64,000 nt of DNA from contig NZ_JADPQG010000001.1 in assembly GCF_015687175.1 (NCBI RefSeq), positions 372,001 to 436,000 on the forward strand. The letters are read 5' to 3'. Position numbers and translations under genes: made by a program. Source of the DNA: Reinekea sp. G2M2-21 (lineage in GTDB: Bacteria > Pseudomonadota > Gammaproteobacteria > Pseudomonadales > Natronospirillaceae). Positions within the stretch are counted from its first letter, which is position 1. Each line of letters opens with the position of its first letter. The notes below the pieces were generated by a model. The model was not told the origin of the DNA, did not search any database, and saw only the letters and a program-made list of their open reading frames with translations. Below, in pieces: positions 1 to 8,452 of this stretch.

Positions 1-318
1 TTATAAATGTCTGGCTATTTGGTGTACAGATTTCGTATGGGCCGTTGTTACCGTAAGTTGCAAAGGTGTAACACTTTTATGGTAACTGTTACGGTTTGGA
101 TGAGATGAATAGGCGAATTTAACCTGTTGTTACAAACCAGGTGGAAATGAAGGGTTAATACCGGGGATAAGCCGTTTGTCTGACAGAATTCAGTGTCGGT
201 GTTGAACGAACTGTTATAAACGCGCTGGGCAGGCCAAGGGGTAACACCGGGCGAGTGTTTCGCTGCACAGAGACGTGTATCGATGCCGGCGACAGACATG
301 CCGCCGGTTTCAGGCCTA
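1..318. other. Non-coding stretch downstream of nagB
   Basis: I see no supported gene here. Short open frames on the minus strand have no plausible start and are out of frame with nagB. The first 130 bases are rich in GTTAC/GTAAC words in both orientations, and a short inverted repeat (CCGGCG at 286-291 with CGCCGG at 302-307) lies just past the nagB stop. That hairpin could end or stabilise the nag transcript, but it has no T-run on the minus strand, so I do not call it a terminator. Confidence 0.5.
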
Positions 319-1116
319 TTAACCAGCCATCTTAATGGCGGCTTGCAAACGGCTTTGCTCTTGCTCAATGTACTGATAAAACGCGACGTCTTTCAATCCC
401 AGTGCCGCATCTTGGTCGATGACAACCGTGACATTTGCGTGCATCTGTAAGATTGATGCTGGGCAATAGGCCGAGACTGGTCCTTCAATCGTATTTTTAA
501 TCGCTTCTGCTTTATCGGCTCCGGTTGCAATCAGCATAATCTGACTCGCTTCCATAATGGTGCCGATACCCATAGTCAACGACAGGTGTGGCTGGAACTC
601 GCCGGGTTTAAAAAAGCGCCGGTTTGCTTCAACGGTGTCCTTGGTCAGCGTCTTGACGCGGGTGCGGCTGACAAGGCTCGAACTGGGTTCGTTGAAGCCG
701 ATATGTCCATTACGTCCAATGCCCAGAAGTTGCAAGGCTACGCCGCCGCGTTCGCGCATGTTGGCTTCGTAGTCAGCGCAGGTTTTCAATGGGTTTTTTG
801 TCGAGCCGTCGGGTACAAAGGTGTTGTCCAGATCGATGTCTATTTCATTAAACAATTGCTGATTCATGAAGTAGCGGTAGCTCTGAGGGTGATCTCCAGT
901 TAAGCCCAGATATTCGTCCAGATTGAAGGTGGTCACCTGTTTAAAGCTGACTTGCCCCTGTTGATAGGCTGTAATCAGGTTCTGATACAGTCGGATGGGT
1001 GACGAACCGGTCGCCAATCCAAGATTAGTATCTGGCTTTTTGTTGATGGTTTCGATGATCTGATTCGCACCGTAATGTGCAACCGACTCAGCATCGTTTA
1101 AGACTACAATTCGCAT
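319..1116 (-). CDS. nagB: Glucosamine-6-phosphate deaminase
   Basis: It converts glucosamine-6-phosphate to fructose-6-phosphate plus ammonium, the last step of amino-sugar catabolism, in the cytoplasm. At 265 aa it matches the family's usual ~266. Visible motifs are the N-terminal sugar-phosphate loop LATGSSP, FNLDEYLGL (catalytic Asp) and GRNGHIGFNEP (catalytic His and Glu). The GRNGH form is the Bacillus-type version rather than the E. coli NDGH form, so E. coli-style allosteric control should not be assumed. The ATG follows a GGGG-containing ribosome site. It is last in the kinase-regulator-nagA-nagB operon, with an 8-base gap after nagA. Confidence 0.96.
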   Translation of the reverse strand: MRIVVLNDAESVAHYGANQIIETINKKPDTNLGLATGSSPIRLYQNLITAYQQGQVSFKQVTTFNLDEYLGLTGDHPQSYRYFMNQQLFNEIDIDLDNTFVPDGSTKNPLKTCADYEANMRERGGVALQLLGIGRNGHIGFNEPSSSLVSRTRVKTLTKDTVEANRRFFKPGEFQPHLSLTMGIGTIMEASQIMLIATGADKAEAIKNTIEGPVSAYCPASILQMHANVTVVIDQDAALGLKDVAFYQYIEQEQSRLQAAIKMAG

Positions 1117-1124
1117 AAGTGCCC

Positions 1125-2267
1125 CTATCGTTGGAATTTGGATAAGCCGGCCTGCCAGACCTGCTGTACGTCGAGCTCATCGTTCAACAGACAGATATCT
1201 GCCGCGGCGCCAGGTACAAATGTTCCCACCTGCTCGCTGAGTTGCATAAACTGCGCAGGTACCCGACTGGCCATGGCGAGCACCTGTTCGATGGGTAATG
1301 CCAGGGTGTTCGCGCAATATTTGACGGCGTCTGCCAACGTAATAGCGCTGCCGGCGAGTTTGCCTTCTGCATTGACGAGCTGGCCGTTCATTTCTTCAAT
1401 GGTTTCACCATAGAGTTCGAAAGTCTTCTGATCACTGCCAGCGGTGGCCATGGCATCACTGACCAAAAAAACCTTGTCGTAACCTTTTGCCTCGATCGCC
1501 AGTTTCATGGTGGTGTTGTGCACATGTATGCCATCGGCGATTAAACCCGCCCAGGTATCCTTTAGTTCTAGTGCGGCGCCCACGACACCCGGTTCGCGCC
1601 CGGTCATCGGGCGCATTGCGTTGTATAGGTGGGTAAATCCGCGCAGTCCCGCTTGATGCGCGTTGATAACGTCATCGTAGCAGCCATTAGTGTGCCCAGC
1701 GCAAATGAGGACCCCCAGTTTAGCGATCCGTGCAATGGTGGCGGTATCGACCTGTTCAGGTGCCAGAGTGAGAATAGCAGGCAGTGTGGCGAGTTTGTTC
1801 AACCATGACCAATCTTGCTCGTTGGGCGTTCGAATTTTGTCACTGCGGTGCACGCCATTTTTTTGCAAACTGAAAAACGGTCCTTCCACATGAATGCCCA
1901 GAATTCCGGCGACCTTATCTTTTGCCTCGATGGCAACCTCAACAGCGCGACTGGTGACAGTAGCATCATCGGTAATCACAGTTGGCAGAATATTGGTGAC
2001 CCCGAATGGCAACATGGCGTTCGCCATGGTTGCGAGGGTACTCATATCAGGCGAGTTGTTGAATTGCGCTCCACCGGCGCCGTTGATCTGTAAGTCAATA
2101 AACCCAGGTGACAGAATGCCACCTTTCAGCTGGATCAGTTCATAGTCGTCCGGCACCACAGACTCGTCTGCAATGGCCACTACACGGCCGTTTTCTATCT
2201 GTAGCACCGCATTGTCGTGGAAACAGAATCCATCAAAAATGCGGGCGCCGGACAAAGCATATTTCAT
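1125..2267 (-). CDS. nagA: N-acetylglucosamine-6-phosphate deacetylase
   Basis: It removes acetate from GlcNAc-6-phosphate to give glucosamine-6-phosphate for NagB. The 380 aa amidohydrolase-fold protein shows the expected metal and catalytic sites in order: HVEGPF (Glu ligand), ICAGHTNG and FTHLYNAM (His ligands), GLIADGIHVH, and VSDAMATAG (catalytic Asp). Length fits the family (~380 aa). It follows the GntR regulator after 15 bases and is clearly co-transcribed with it. Confidence 0.96.
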   Translation of the reverse strand: MKYALSGARIFDGFCFHDNAVLQIENGRVVAIADESVVPDDYELIQLKGGILSPGFIDLQINGAGGAQFNNSPDMSTLATMANAMLPFGVTNILPTVITDDATVTSRAVEVAIEAKDKVAGILGIHVEGPFFSLQKNGVHRSDKIRTPNEQDWSWLNKLATLPAILTLAPEQVDTATIARIAKLGVLICAGHTNGCYDDVINAHQAGLRGFTHLYNAMRPMTGREPGVVGAALELKDTWAGLIADGIHVHNTTMKLAIEAKGYDKVFLVSDAMATAGSDQKTFELYGETIEEMNGQLVNAEGKLAGSAITLADAVKYCANTLALPIEQVLAMASRVPAQFMQLSEQVGTFVPGAAADICLLNDELDVQQVWQAGLSKFQR

Positions 2268-2282
2268 GATTGTTGTCTCTTC

Positions 2283-3053
2283 TTAACTCAATTTTAATTC
2301 GGTTACGAAGTCGTAAATGTCGCCTCGGTACCAAGAGCGAGTGTATTCCACTGGGGAACCGGCCTGACTAAAGCCCTGTCGCTCGATATACAAAACGGCG
2401 TCGCCCGGAACCAGCTTCAGTGCTTCGGCAACGGCGTTGTCTGCGTTTTGGGCGGTCATGGTTTGTAGTGCCCGCACTGGTCGCGCACCACTGTCATTTA
2501 ACTTCGTATACAAAGAGTCCTGAACGGACTCAGCATCGGCAATGATCGTCGCCGGCACGCTGGCAATCTCATAGGCCATGGGGGTATCACTGGCGTAACG
2601 AACACGTGTGAACCGGCTGACAAGGCTTCCAGGAGACAGATTCAAGGCCATGGCTTCTTTAGGGGATGCTTGTACCGTGACCCGGGCCACCCAGGTGGAT
2701 GAGGGTTTCATACCACGCGAGATCATGTCTTCGGTAAAGCTGTTCAGAACCGCGAGGTTTTTGTGAATGGATTGTTTGCTGCCGCGCGTTACCATGGTGC
2801 CTGCACCCTGGCGTTGAATCAGTAATCCTTCGCGTACCAGGCTTTCGATAGCTTTGCGTACGGTAACCCGAGACACGCCAATGGCTTCAGCCAGGTCCCG
2901 TTGCGGTAGAATGAAATCGCCGTCTTCGAGCATGCCTTCGTGAATCGCCTGTGTCAGCGATCTGGCTAATTGTGTGTAAAGTGAACCATTTCGATTTCCA
3001 TCAGGGCGGAGAAAGTCGATGAGTTCCTGATCTTTTCTTATTTTTGTATTCAT
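2283..3053 (-). CDS. GntR/HutC-family regulator of amino-sugar genes
   Basis: This is a 256 aa regulator with an N-terminal winged helix (RDLAEAIGVSRVTVRKAIES, about residues 50-70) and a C-terminal UTRA effector domain ending in the typical YxRxxxYRGDIYDF-like strand. The family includes NagR/YvoA and NagQ, which sense GlcNAc-6-P or GlcN-6-P; the effector here is inferred from context. Its ATG overlaps the stop of the upstream kinase gene by four bases (ATGA), so the two are translationally coupled. The direct repeats at 3984-4005 and 5971-5992 are candidate operators. Confidence 0.9.
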   Translation of the reverse strand: MNTKIRKDQELIDFLRPDGNRNGSLYTQLARSLTQAIHEGMLEDGDFILPQRDLAEAIGVSRVTVRKAIESLVREGLLIQRQGAGTMVTRGSKQSIHKNLAVLNSFTEDMISRGMKPSSTWVARVTVQASPKEAMALNLSPGSLVSRFTRVRYASDTPMAYEIASVPATIIADAESVQDSLYTKLNDSGARPVRALQTMTAQNADNAVAEALKLVPGDAVLYIERQGFSQAGSPVEYTRSWYRGDIYDFVTELKLS

Positions 3054-3925
3054 GCTTGATTCCTTTTTTTGGCAAATTGCAAAGCGCCAGATAGTGCATC
3101 CCCTTGAGACGAGGTGATGATCTTCTGTAGTCTCTCAGGGAGTTGAGTAGTTACCCAATCGGCCAGTCCTCCCATCAAACACAGCGGGTGACCGTCGATG
3201 TGCAAAGCATCTATCTGGCGGCTCAGCAAGGTTACTTGTTGCTGCACAATCTCTACAGCGACTGGATCGTGCTGGTTGAATGCGTTTAGTACCAGAGGTG
3301 CAAATTCGCCATAATTGCCGGAGCTGGCGTGTTGCGACCAGCTGATTAATGACTCCGGCAGATGGTCAAAATGCTGCCATATCATATCGGCCAGCAAGCT
3401 GTTTGTAATCAGGCTGTCGTGCTGGTTAATGGCGGCGCGTACAGCCTGCTGTCCCAGCCAAGCGCCACTGCCCATGTCGTCGAGCGGAAAACCCCAGCCG
3501 CCGACCTGTTGCCATTGACCATTGCGATAGGAAATACCAATCGCGCCCGTACCAATAATGAAAATGGCGCCTTCTTGGCCGCCGTGTGCACCAAGGCAGG
3601 CTATTTGGGCATCGGTCAACAACTGAAAATTTGGAAAACCGTGAATCAGCGCTTTGAATTGTGTCGCGCATGAGGTCACTTCTGCCCCTGCCAGCCCAGC
3701 GACAATATGGCTGTCCTGCAACGCTTGTTGGCTCAGCGCGGCCTGTTGATTGGCCAATGCAATGGCATCCTGTACCGATTGCCAGGCCAGTTCGTGATTC
3801 TGAAAAACATTTGCACTGCCGGCCTTGCCTTCACCTAAAATGAGACCATTAGCGTCGGCAATGCGAGCCCGGCAACTGGTGCCGCCGCCATCAATACCAA
3901 TGTAGTATGGGGTTACCGTGTTCAT
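3050..3925 (-). CDS. N-acetylglucosamine kinase (BadF/BadG/BcrA/BcrD ATPase family)
   Basis: Probable cytoplasmic kinase that phosphorylates GlcNAc to GlcNAc-6-phosphate. The 291 aa protein starts with the ASKHA phosphate-1 motif IGIDGGGTSCRARIAD and has phosphate-2 FIIGTGAIGISY and a C-terminal adenosine-type GG motif (LMGGLADW). This architecture is that of the eukaryote-like/NagK group found in proteobacterial chitin loci, not the ROK-type E. coli NagK. It is the first gene of the leftward nag operon and is divergent from the hexosaminidase gene. Substrate is inferred from the neighbouring nagA and nagB. Confidence 0.85.
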   Translation of the reverse strand: MNTVTPYYIGIDGGGTSCRARIADANGLILGEGKAGSANVFQNHELAWQSVQDAIALANQQAALSQQALQDSHIVAGLAGAEVTSCATQFKALIHGFPNFQLLTDAQIACLGAHGGQEGAIFIIGTGAIGISYRNGQWQQVGGWGFPLDDMGSGAWLGQQAVRAAINQHDSLITNSLLADMIWQHFDHLPESLISWSQHASSGNYGEFAPLVLNAFNQHDPVAVEIVQQQVTLLSRQIDALHIDGHPLCLMGGLADWVTTQLPERLQKIITSSQGDALSGALQFAKKRNQA

Positions 3926-3970
3926 CGAGAGCGCTTTTGTTGGCTTAATTTTTACTAAGGGTACGACCTT

Positions 3971-4000
3971 TTGTGGATTTTAACAATACCAATCTAATAC
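3971..4000 (+). promoter_or_regulatory. Candidate hexosaminidase promoter
   Basis: TTGTGG at 3971-3976 and TAATAC at 3995-4000 are 18 bases apart and could form a sigma-70 promoter for the rightward gene. The -10 lies inside the direct-repeat motif, as expected for repression. Assigned by eye only. Confidence 0.4.
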
Positions 4001-4005
4001 CATTG
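3984..4005. promoter_or_regulatory. Candidate operator: 11-base direct repeat of TGGTATT
   Basis: On the minus strand the sequence reads TGGTATTAGATTGGTATT, i.e. two TGGTATT units with an 11-base period. Almost the same arrangement occurs before the solute-binding protein gene at 5971-5992. Location between the divergent kinase and hexosaminidase genes suits a shared operator for the local GntR regulator. That the regulator binds here is inference. Confidence 0.5.
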
Positions 4006-4026
4006 TCGAAATAAATGGAAATAACT

Positions 4027-5874
4027 ATGCATGTCGATGCAAAAATAGAGATATCACACCAGTCAGAGGGTGATTTTATTATCTTGGGGCTCACTCCCAC
4101 CCATGAACTGTCCGGATTATTTCCGATCCTGTGCTTTTCAATCGCTTTACCGATACAGGAAGGTTCGGTCAGCGGTGGTCAGCTTATTGAACGGCAGGGT
4201 GATTGGCATCGCGTTGTTCTGGATCGACCTTTTACTGGCAGAGAAGAGACTCAGATTGGTTTCAAGCTGGGTACGTCATTGCGTAAAGCAACGGATTACC
4301 CAGAAGGCTTGTATCTGGAGAGCGATCAGCAGCGTATTGAGGTTCTGTTGCCGAAGCCAGTCAACCGCACGGCAAACGCGATTTTGCCGTTATCAAATAC
4401 ACGCCCTGCATTTATTCCGGCCTGTGACCAGTCGTTTACCGAGCATCGGATTTCCGCGCCGACATCCTTGAACATGATGGGCTCATTGTGGAACGTCGCT
4501 TGGCTACAACGGCTGTTTAAGCGATTGCAGATGTCCGTGGATATGGATGATAGGCAGGGCTGGCCTGTCGAATACCAACAGAACACCAGGCAGGTTACCG
4601 CTTTTCATCTGAGCCTTTCCGAGCGGGGCGCTCGTTTGTCGTATCGTGATAAATCCGGCTTCCTGCAAGGTCAGGCTTATCTGGCTCAGTTTCTGATGCA
4701 GTGGCTGCTTACGGGCGTCAGCGTGTCGTGCGAGTTGAGTGGGTCTGCAAAGTATCCCTACCGCGGTGTGCATCTGGACGTTGTTCGACATTTTTTCAGT
4801 GCTGCGCAGATTCAAGATTGGTTAGATATTTTTGCGTTATACCATTTCAACTACTTTCATTGGCATTTGACGGACGATGACGGCTGGCGAATAGCCAGTA
4901 ATGCGTTCCCAGAGTTGACGGAACTAGGAGCTTGGCGCGGACCAGACAGCGCTTTGCCACCTCAAATGGGTACCGGATTGCATCGCTATGGCGGCATTTA
5001 CAGTGCCGAAGAGGTCAGCGCTTTAGTGGAACATGCCCTTCAGTTGGGTATTCAGGTTATGCCAGAAATGGACCTGCCCGGTCATGCCAGAGCGCTGTTA
5101 AAAGCCATTCCGTCCCTAGTGGAGTTGGCAGATCGATCCGAATACCGCAGTGTTCAGCACCACAATGACAATGTCATAAACCCGGCATATGGCGACACGA
5201 TCGAGATTATTGAAACGCTCATTAAAGAGTGGTGTGCCTTATTTCCGGCACCTTTGTTTCATATTGGTTCGGATGAAATTCCCAAGGGAGTTTGGCAACA
5301 ATCGCCCGCCGCATTGGAATGGTCGAAGCAAACCGGTCGTGCCATTCCGCAATTGCAGGGAGCGTTTCTGCATCATGTTGAATCTTGCCTGTCGGCGCAG
5401 GGTAAAACCATGGCAGGCTGGGAAGAGGTGGTTGATGGTGGTGGCACCAGCACAAAAACCTGGGTTTTCTCATGGCAAGGAACGCAAGCTGGGTTGGAAG
5501 CCGCCCAAGCTGGGCATCCGGTGGTCATGACGCCTGCACAATACTGCTATTTTGATCTGGCCCGGACAGAAGCATTCGACGATCCAGGATACTGGTGGGC
5601 AGGAACCGTAGATCTGGAAAAAGCATACCAATATGAGCCGGAAGCGGGCTTTGATGCGGAATCGGCTGCCAGAATTCAAGGTGTTCAGTACTGTTTATGG
5701 ACAGAATTGGTCGAAACGCCGGCTCAGGCCGAGTTTATGTGGTTTCCACGGCTGCTTGCCGGGGCTGAAGTGGTATTTGGAAGTAATACCAATTTCAGTT
5801 TTGAGTCCTTTAAAACACGTGCGGACGTGCATGCTCAACTGCTTTTACGGCTTGGTATTGACCTTAAAGCCTAG
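4027..5874 (+). CDS. Family GH20 beta-N-acetylhexosaminidase, cytoplasmic
   Basis: It hydrolyses terminal beta-linked GlcNAc (or GalNAc) from oligosaccharides. The GH20 TIM barrel carries YRGVHLDVVRHFF, HWHLTDDDGWR and the catalytic pair in HIGSDEIPKGVW (Asp-Glu near residues 416-417, Glu the acid/base), with WEEV and Trp-rich motifs downstream. I start at 4027 rather than the in-frame ATG at 4015, because GGA at 4018-4020 then sits at ribosome-site distance. There is no signal peptide, so it should act inside the cell on sugars imported by the ABC system that follows. Its product feeds the divergent kinase-nagA-nagB operon. Confidence 0.93.
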   Translation: MHVDAKIEISHQSEGDFIILGLTPTHELSGLFPILCFSIALPIQEGSVSGGQLIERQGDWHRVVLDRPFTGREETQIGFKLGTSLRKATDYPEGLYLESDQQRIEVLLPKPVNRTANAILPLSNTRPAFIPACDQSFTEHRISAPTSLNMMGSLWNVAWLQRLFKRLQMSVDMDDRQGWPVEYQQNTRQVTAFHLSLSERGARLSYRDKSGFLQGQAYLAQFLMQWLLTGVSVSCELSGSAKYPYRGVHLDVVRHFFSAAQIQDWLDIFALYHFNYFHWHLTDDDGWRIASNAFPELTELGAWRGPDSALPPQMGTGLHRYGGIYSAEEVSALVEHALQLGIQVMPEMDLPGHARALLKAIPSLVELADRSEYRSVQHHNDNVINPAYGDTIEIIETLIKEWCALFPAPLFHIGSDEIPKGVWQQSPAALEWSKQTGRAIPQLQGAFLHHVESCLSAQGKTMAGWEEVVDGGGTSTKTWVFSWQGTQAGLEAAQAGHPVVMTPAQYCYFDLARTEAFDDPGYWWAGTVDLEKAYQYEPEAGFDAESAARIQGVQYCLWTELVETPAQAEFMWFPRLLAGAEVVFGSNTNFSFESFKTRADVHAQLLLRLGIDLKA

Positions 5875-5956
5875 TGATGGGGTAAATAATTTTCCTTATT
5901 TATCAGTGGGTTATCCATTTTTTGATAAGAAAGTTGGTTTTTTTTCTGCGATTCAG

Positions 5957-5985
5957 TTGCCTGTGGTTTTTATTGGTATTATATT
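5957..5985 (+). promoter_or_regulatory. Candidate promoter of the sugar ABC importer
   Basis: TTGCCT (5957-5962), a 17-base spacer and TATATT (5980-5985) form a fair sigma-70 promoter about 40 bases before the start codon of the solute-binding protein. The -10 overlaps the second copy of the candidate operator. Confidence 0.45.
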
Positions 5986-5992
5986 GGTCTGC
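5971..5992. promoter_or_regulatory. Second copy of the TGGTATT direct-repeat operator
   Basis: TTGGTATTATATTGGTCT shares TGGTATTA-N-ATTGGT with the reverse complement of the motif before the hexosaminidase gene. The two units again have an 11-base period. Position over the -10 region suggests repression of the importer by the same regulator. Confidence 0.5.
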
Positions 5993-6025
5993 ACTCCATG
6001 AGTGATAACAACAAAAGAGGCTTAC

Positions 6026-7282
6026 ATGAAACTTCTAAAAACCACCTTAATCGCAGCTACCGCTGCCGCAACATTAGCAACATCTGGTATGGCATTGGCT
6101 GATACAACTCTTGAGTTGTATACATGGCGAATCCAGGATCAGGAGTTGTTTGATTATATTAACGAAAACAACCTGATTCCTGGCGTTAAAATCCACGCGA
6201 ATGTCTATCCTGGCGCGGATGAGCACGAAACCAAGCTGCGAATTGACTTCCAGACGAACCGTCCTGACCTGTACCACGCGAAAGCGGGCACTGCCTGGAT
6301 TCAACCTTGGATTGACGCGGGTGTTGCTGCTCCGGTAACAGACCTGGGTGTGGATCTCAGTGATTTCTCTGATGCGGCATTGTTTGGCGCAACCGGTGCA
6401 GACGGTAAAGTGTATGGTGTGCCTTTCGTTATGCAGATGGAATCTATCCTGTATAACAAAGCGGTTGTGAAGAAAGAGCCTAAAAACCTGAAAGAGCTGG
6501 AAAAACTGTTTGCTGACCTGAAAAAGCAAGGTATTACACCTCTGCACGTCGATGGTCGTGACGGTTGGTACCTGAACCAGGTTCTGCACGAAGCTGTGTT
6601 GGCCGGTATGACTTCTGACGACTGGGCTCAGAAAGTTGTCGCAGGTGAAGCCTGTTTCACAGATGACGTTTATGTTAATGCATGGGAAACGTTCAAGTCT
6701 TGGCAGGATAAAGGCTACATGAACGCTACTCCGTTGGCGGACGATTACGGCGCGATGCGTACCGGTGTTGCACTAGGTACATCTGCGATGATGATCGATG
6801 GTATCTGGTCTGCGACGCCTGCTTCTCCAATGTTTGAAATTGATCCAAGCCTGGAACTGGGTTACATGGCTCTGCCAGGTAAGAACAACAAGGTTTACGG
6901 TTTCATGGACGGTTATATTTCGTATAACCCGAACAGCGAGAAGCAAGACGCAATCAAGAAAGTTCTTGAGTTCTACACAACAAAAGAATTCTCTCAACTG
7001 TTCGCTGAAAAAGTGGAAGCAATTCCAGCTTCTTCACACAAAATCTCTGTTGATAATGACCGCGTAAACTCTGCTGCGGCGCTGATCGGTAAGAATGCAT
7101 TGCCAGCACTGCCATTCTTCACGCCAGCTTTGAACAGCGGCGAGCCAACTTACCAGCAATTGACTGCAGCGGGTCTGCAAGAATTGTTGGGTGGCAAGAC
7201 CACCGCGAAAGAAATGGCTGAGAAAATTCAGAAGACTCTAAACAGCCAAGGTTATGTTGGTGCAGCTAACTGCGCAATGTAA
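6026..7282 (+). CDS. CUT1-type ABC sugar-binding protein
   Basis: Periplasmic substrate-binding protein of a carbohydrate ABC importer (extracellular solute-binding family 1, MalE-like). The 418 aa protein has a clear signal peptide (MKLLKTTLIAATAAATLATS followed by GMALA, cleavage before DTT). The ATG at 6026 is chosen over an in-frame GTG at 6002 because the signal peptide starts there and AGAGG precedes it. Typical motifs include YGVPFVMQMESILYNK and AMMIDGIWSA. The cargo is probably chitobiose, chito-oligosaccharides or a related amino sugar, judged only from the neighbouring catabolic genes. Confidence 0.9.
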   Translation: MKLLKTTLIAATAAATLATSGMALADTTLELYTWRIQDQELFDYINENNLIPGVKIHANVYPGADEHETKLRIDFQTNRPDLYHAKAGTAWIQPWIDAGVAAPVTDLGVDLSDFSDAALFGATGADGKVYGVPFVMQMESILYNKAVVKKEPKNLKELEKLFADLKKQGITPLHVDGRDGWYLNQVLHEAVLAGMTSDDWAQKVVAGEACFTDDVYVNAWETFKSWQDKGYMNATPLADDYGAMRTGVALGTSAMMIDGIWSATPASPMFEIDPSLELGYMALPGKNNKVYGFMDGYISYNPNSEKQDAIKKVLEFYTTKEFSQLFAEKVEAIPASSHKISVDNDRVNSAAALIGKNALPALPFFTPALNSGEPTYQQLTAAGLQELLGGKTTAKEMAEKIQKTLNSQGYVGAANCAM

Positions 7283-7296
7283 TTGCTGAATGATCC

Positions 7297-7319
7297 GGGT
7301 CGCTGCTTCACAGCGGCCC
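7297..7319 (+). promoter_or_regulatory. Stem-loop between binding-protein and permease genes
   Basis: GGGTCGCTG and CAGCGGCCC form a nine-pair stem with a five-base loop just after the binding-protein stop. It has no T-run. In binding-protein-dependent transporters such hairpins often protect the 5' message and allow more binding protein than permease; that role is inferred here. Confidence 0.55.
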
Positions 7320-7507
7320 TGATTTCCCGGCTTCAGCCAAGGAATCTCTGCATAAGTTTTGAGTTGAGATTGTCATCGCTTCGATCCACTCAGATTTTAT
7401 CCAGAAACTCCTCAAAACAAAAACTCCCTAATTAGCAGAAGTCTTCTACTATGACACAAAGCAGCCTGACGCCAACTGAACCCGCAACTTCGTCCGAGAG
7501 GTCAGTA

Positions 7508-8437
7508 ATGAACGAACAGAAGCAAACTCGTTTCAGTTACAGAACGATTAAAAATTTCCAGCGCACACTCCTTTTACTGCCGGGTGTTTTGCTCTATGGA
7601 ATTTTCAACTTCACACCATTGATGATGATGGTGCCTACTTCATTACTGGACTGGCCAGGTATTGGTCCGAAAGAATTTGTCGGCCTGGATAATTTCAAGA
7701 AAATTCTGGGCAATGAATATTATCGCGACCAACTGCTCAACGCGTTGTCCCAAAACGTTCTGTTTTTTATTGTGATCATTGGTACTTTTCTGGTGATCGG
7801 GACGAGCTTGGCGCTGTTGTTAAGCTTCAAGACCTATGGCCGTAAGTATTATCAAATTATCTACTTCCTGCCTTACCCGATGGCCGGTGCCGCGGTCGCG
7901 TATTTGTTAAACCTGTTTGTGAATCCGCGTGGTCCACTGAACGCCATTATGATGCAGTTCGGACTCATTGATTCACCGATTCCATTCTTGGGCTCTGAAG
8001 ATACCGCGTTAACAACGTTGGCGCTGTTCTACTCCTGGCACCGTATGGGTTTTGCCATCATGTTGATTCTGTCTGGTATTTTGGCGGTGCGGATCGATCT
8101 GTTGGAAGCCTCGATGCTCGATGGAGCTAACCGTTGGCAGTCGATTAAAAACGTGGTGTTTCCGGTGTTAGGACCAGCCTTTATTTTGATCACGGTTATC
8201 ATCATGGTCGATGTCTTTAACAACGCCGACTACACACTGTTGATCATGGGCGCTGAAGCTGGACCGTTCCGCTCTACCGATATCATGGGGACCTTCCTGT
8301 ACCGTTCCGCATTCGGTGCCTCTGCCGCTTCGTCAGACGCAAACTTTGGTATGTCCGCCGCGATCGGTTTGATAACCACCATCATGATTTTGCCAGCAGC
8401 ACTTTTCCTGGCACTGAAAAATTTCAGAAATAAGTAA
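7508..8437 (+). CDS. CUT1 ABC sugar importer permease (MalF-like)
   Basis: Inner-membrane subunit of the sugar importer. It has about six membrane helices and a cytoplasmic EAA loop (EASMLDGANRWQSIKNVVFP) that would dock the ATPase. The open frame begins at 7451, but GAGAGG precedes the ATG at 7508 at good distance and the earlier ATG has no ribosome site, so I use 7508 (309 aa). It pairs with the next gene, 15 bases downstream. Confidence 0.9.
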   Translation: MNEQKQTRFSYRTIKNFQRTLLLLPGVLLYGIFNFTPLMMMVPTSLLDWPGIGPKEFVGLDNFKKILGNEYYRDQLLNALSQNVLFFIVIIGTFLVIGTSLALLLSFKTYGRKYYQIIYFLPYPMAGAAVAYLLNLFVNPRGPLNAIMMQFGLIDSPIPFLGSEDTALTTLALFYSWHRMGFAIMLILSGILAVRIDLLEASMLDGANRWQSIKNVVFPVLGPAFILITVIIMVDVFNNADYTLLIMGAEAGPFRSTDIMGTFLYRSAFGASAASSDANFGMSAAIGLITTIMILPAALFLALKNFRNK

Positions 8438-8452
8438 GGTGAGGCAGTAACC

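Noticed and set aside
48-368. 106-codon minus-strand frame overlapping the end of nagB
   Set aside because: It overlaps the well-supported nagB C-terminus in another frame, has no ribosome site and no recognisable domain.
6074-6589. 171-codon minus-strand frame inside the sugar-binding protein gene
   Set aside because: It is the antisense shadow of a clear binding-protein gene; long antisense frames are expected in this composition.
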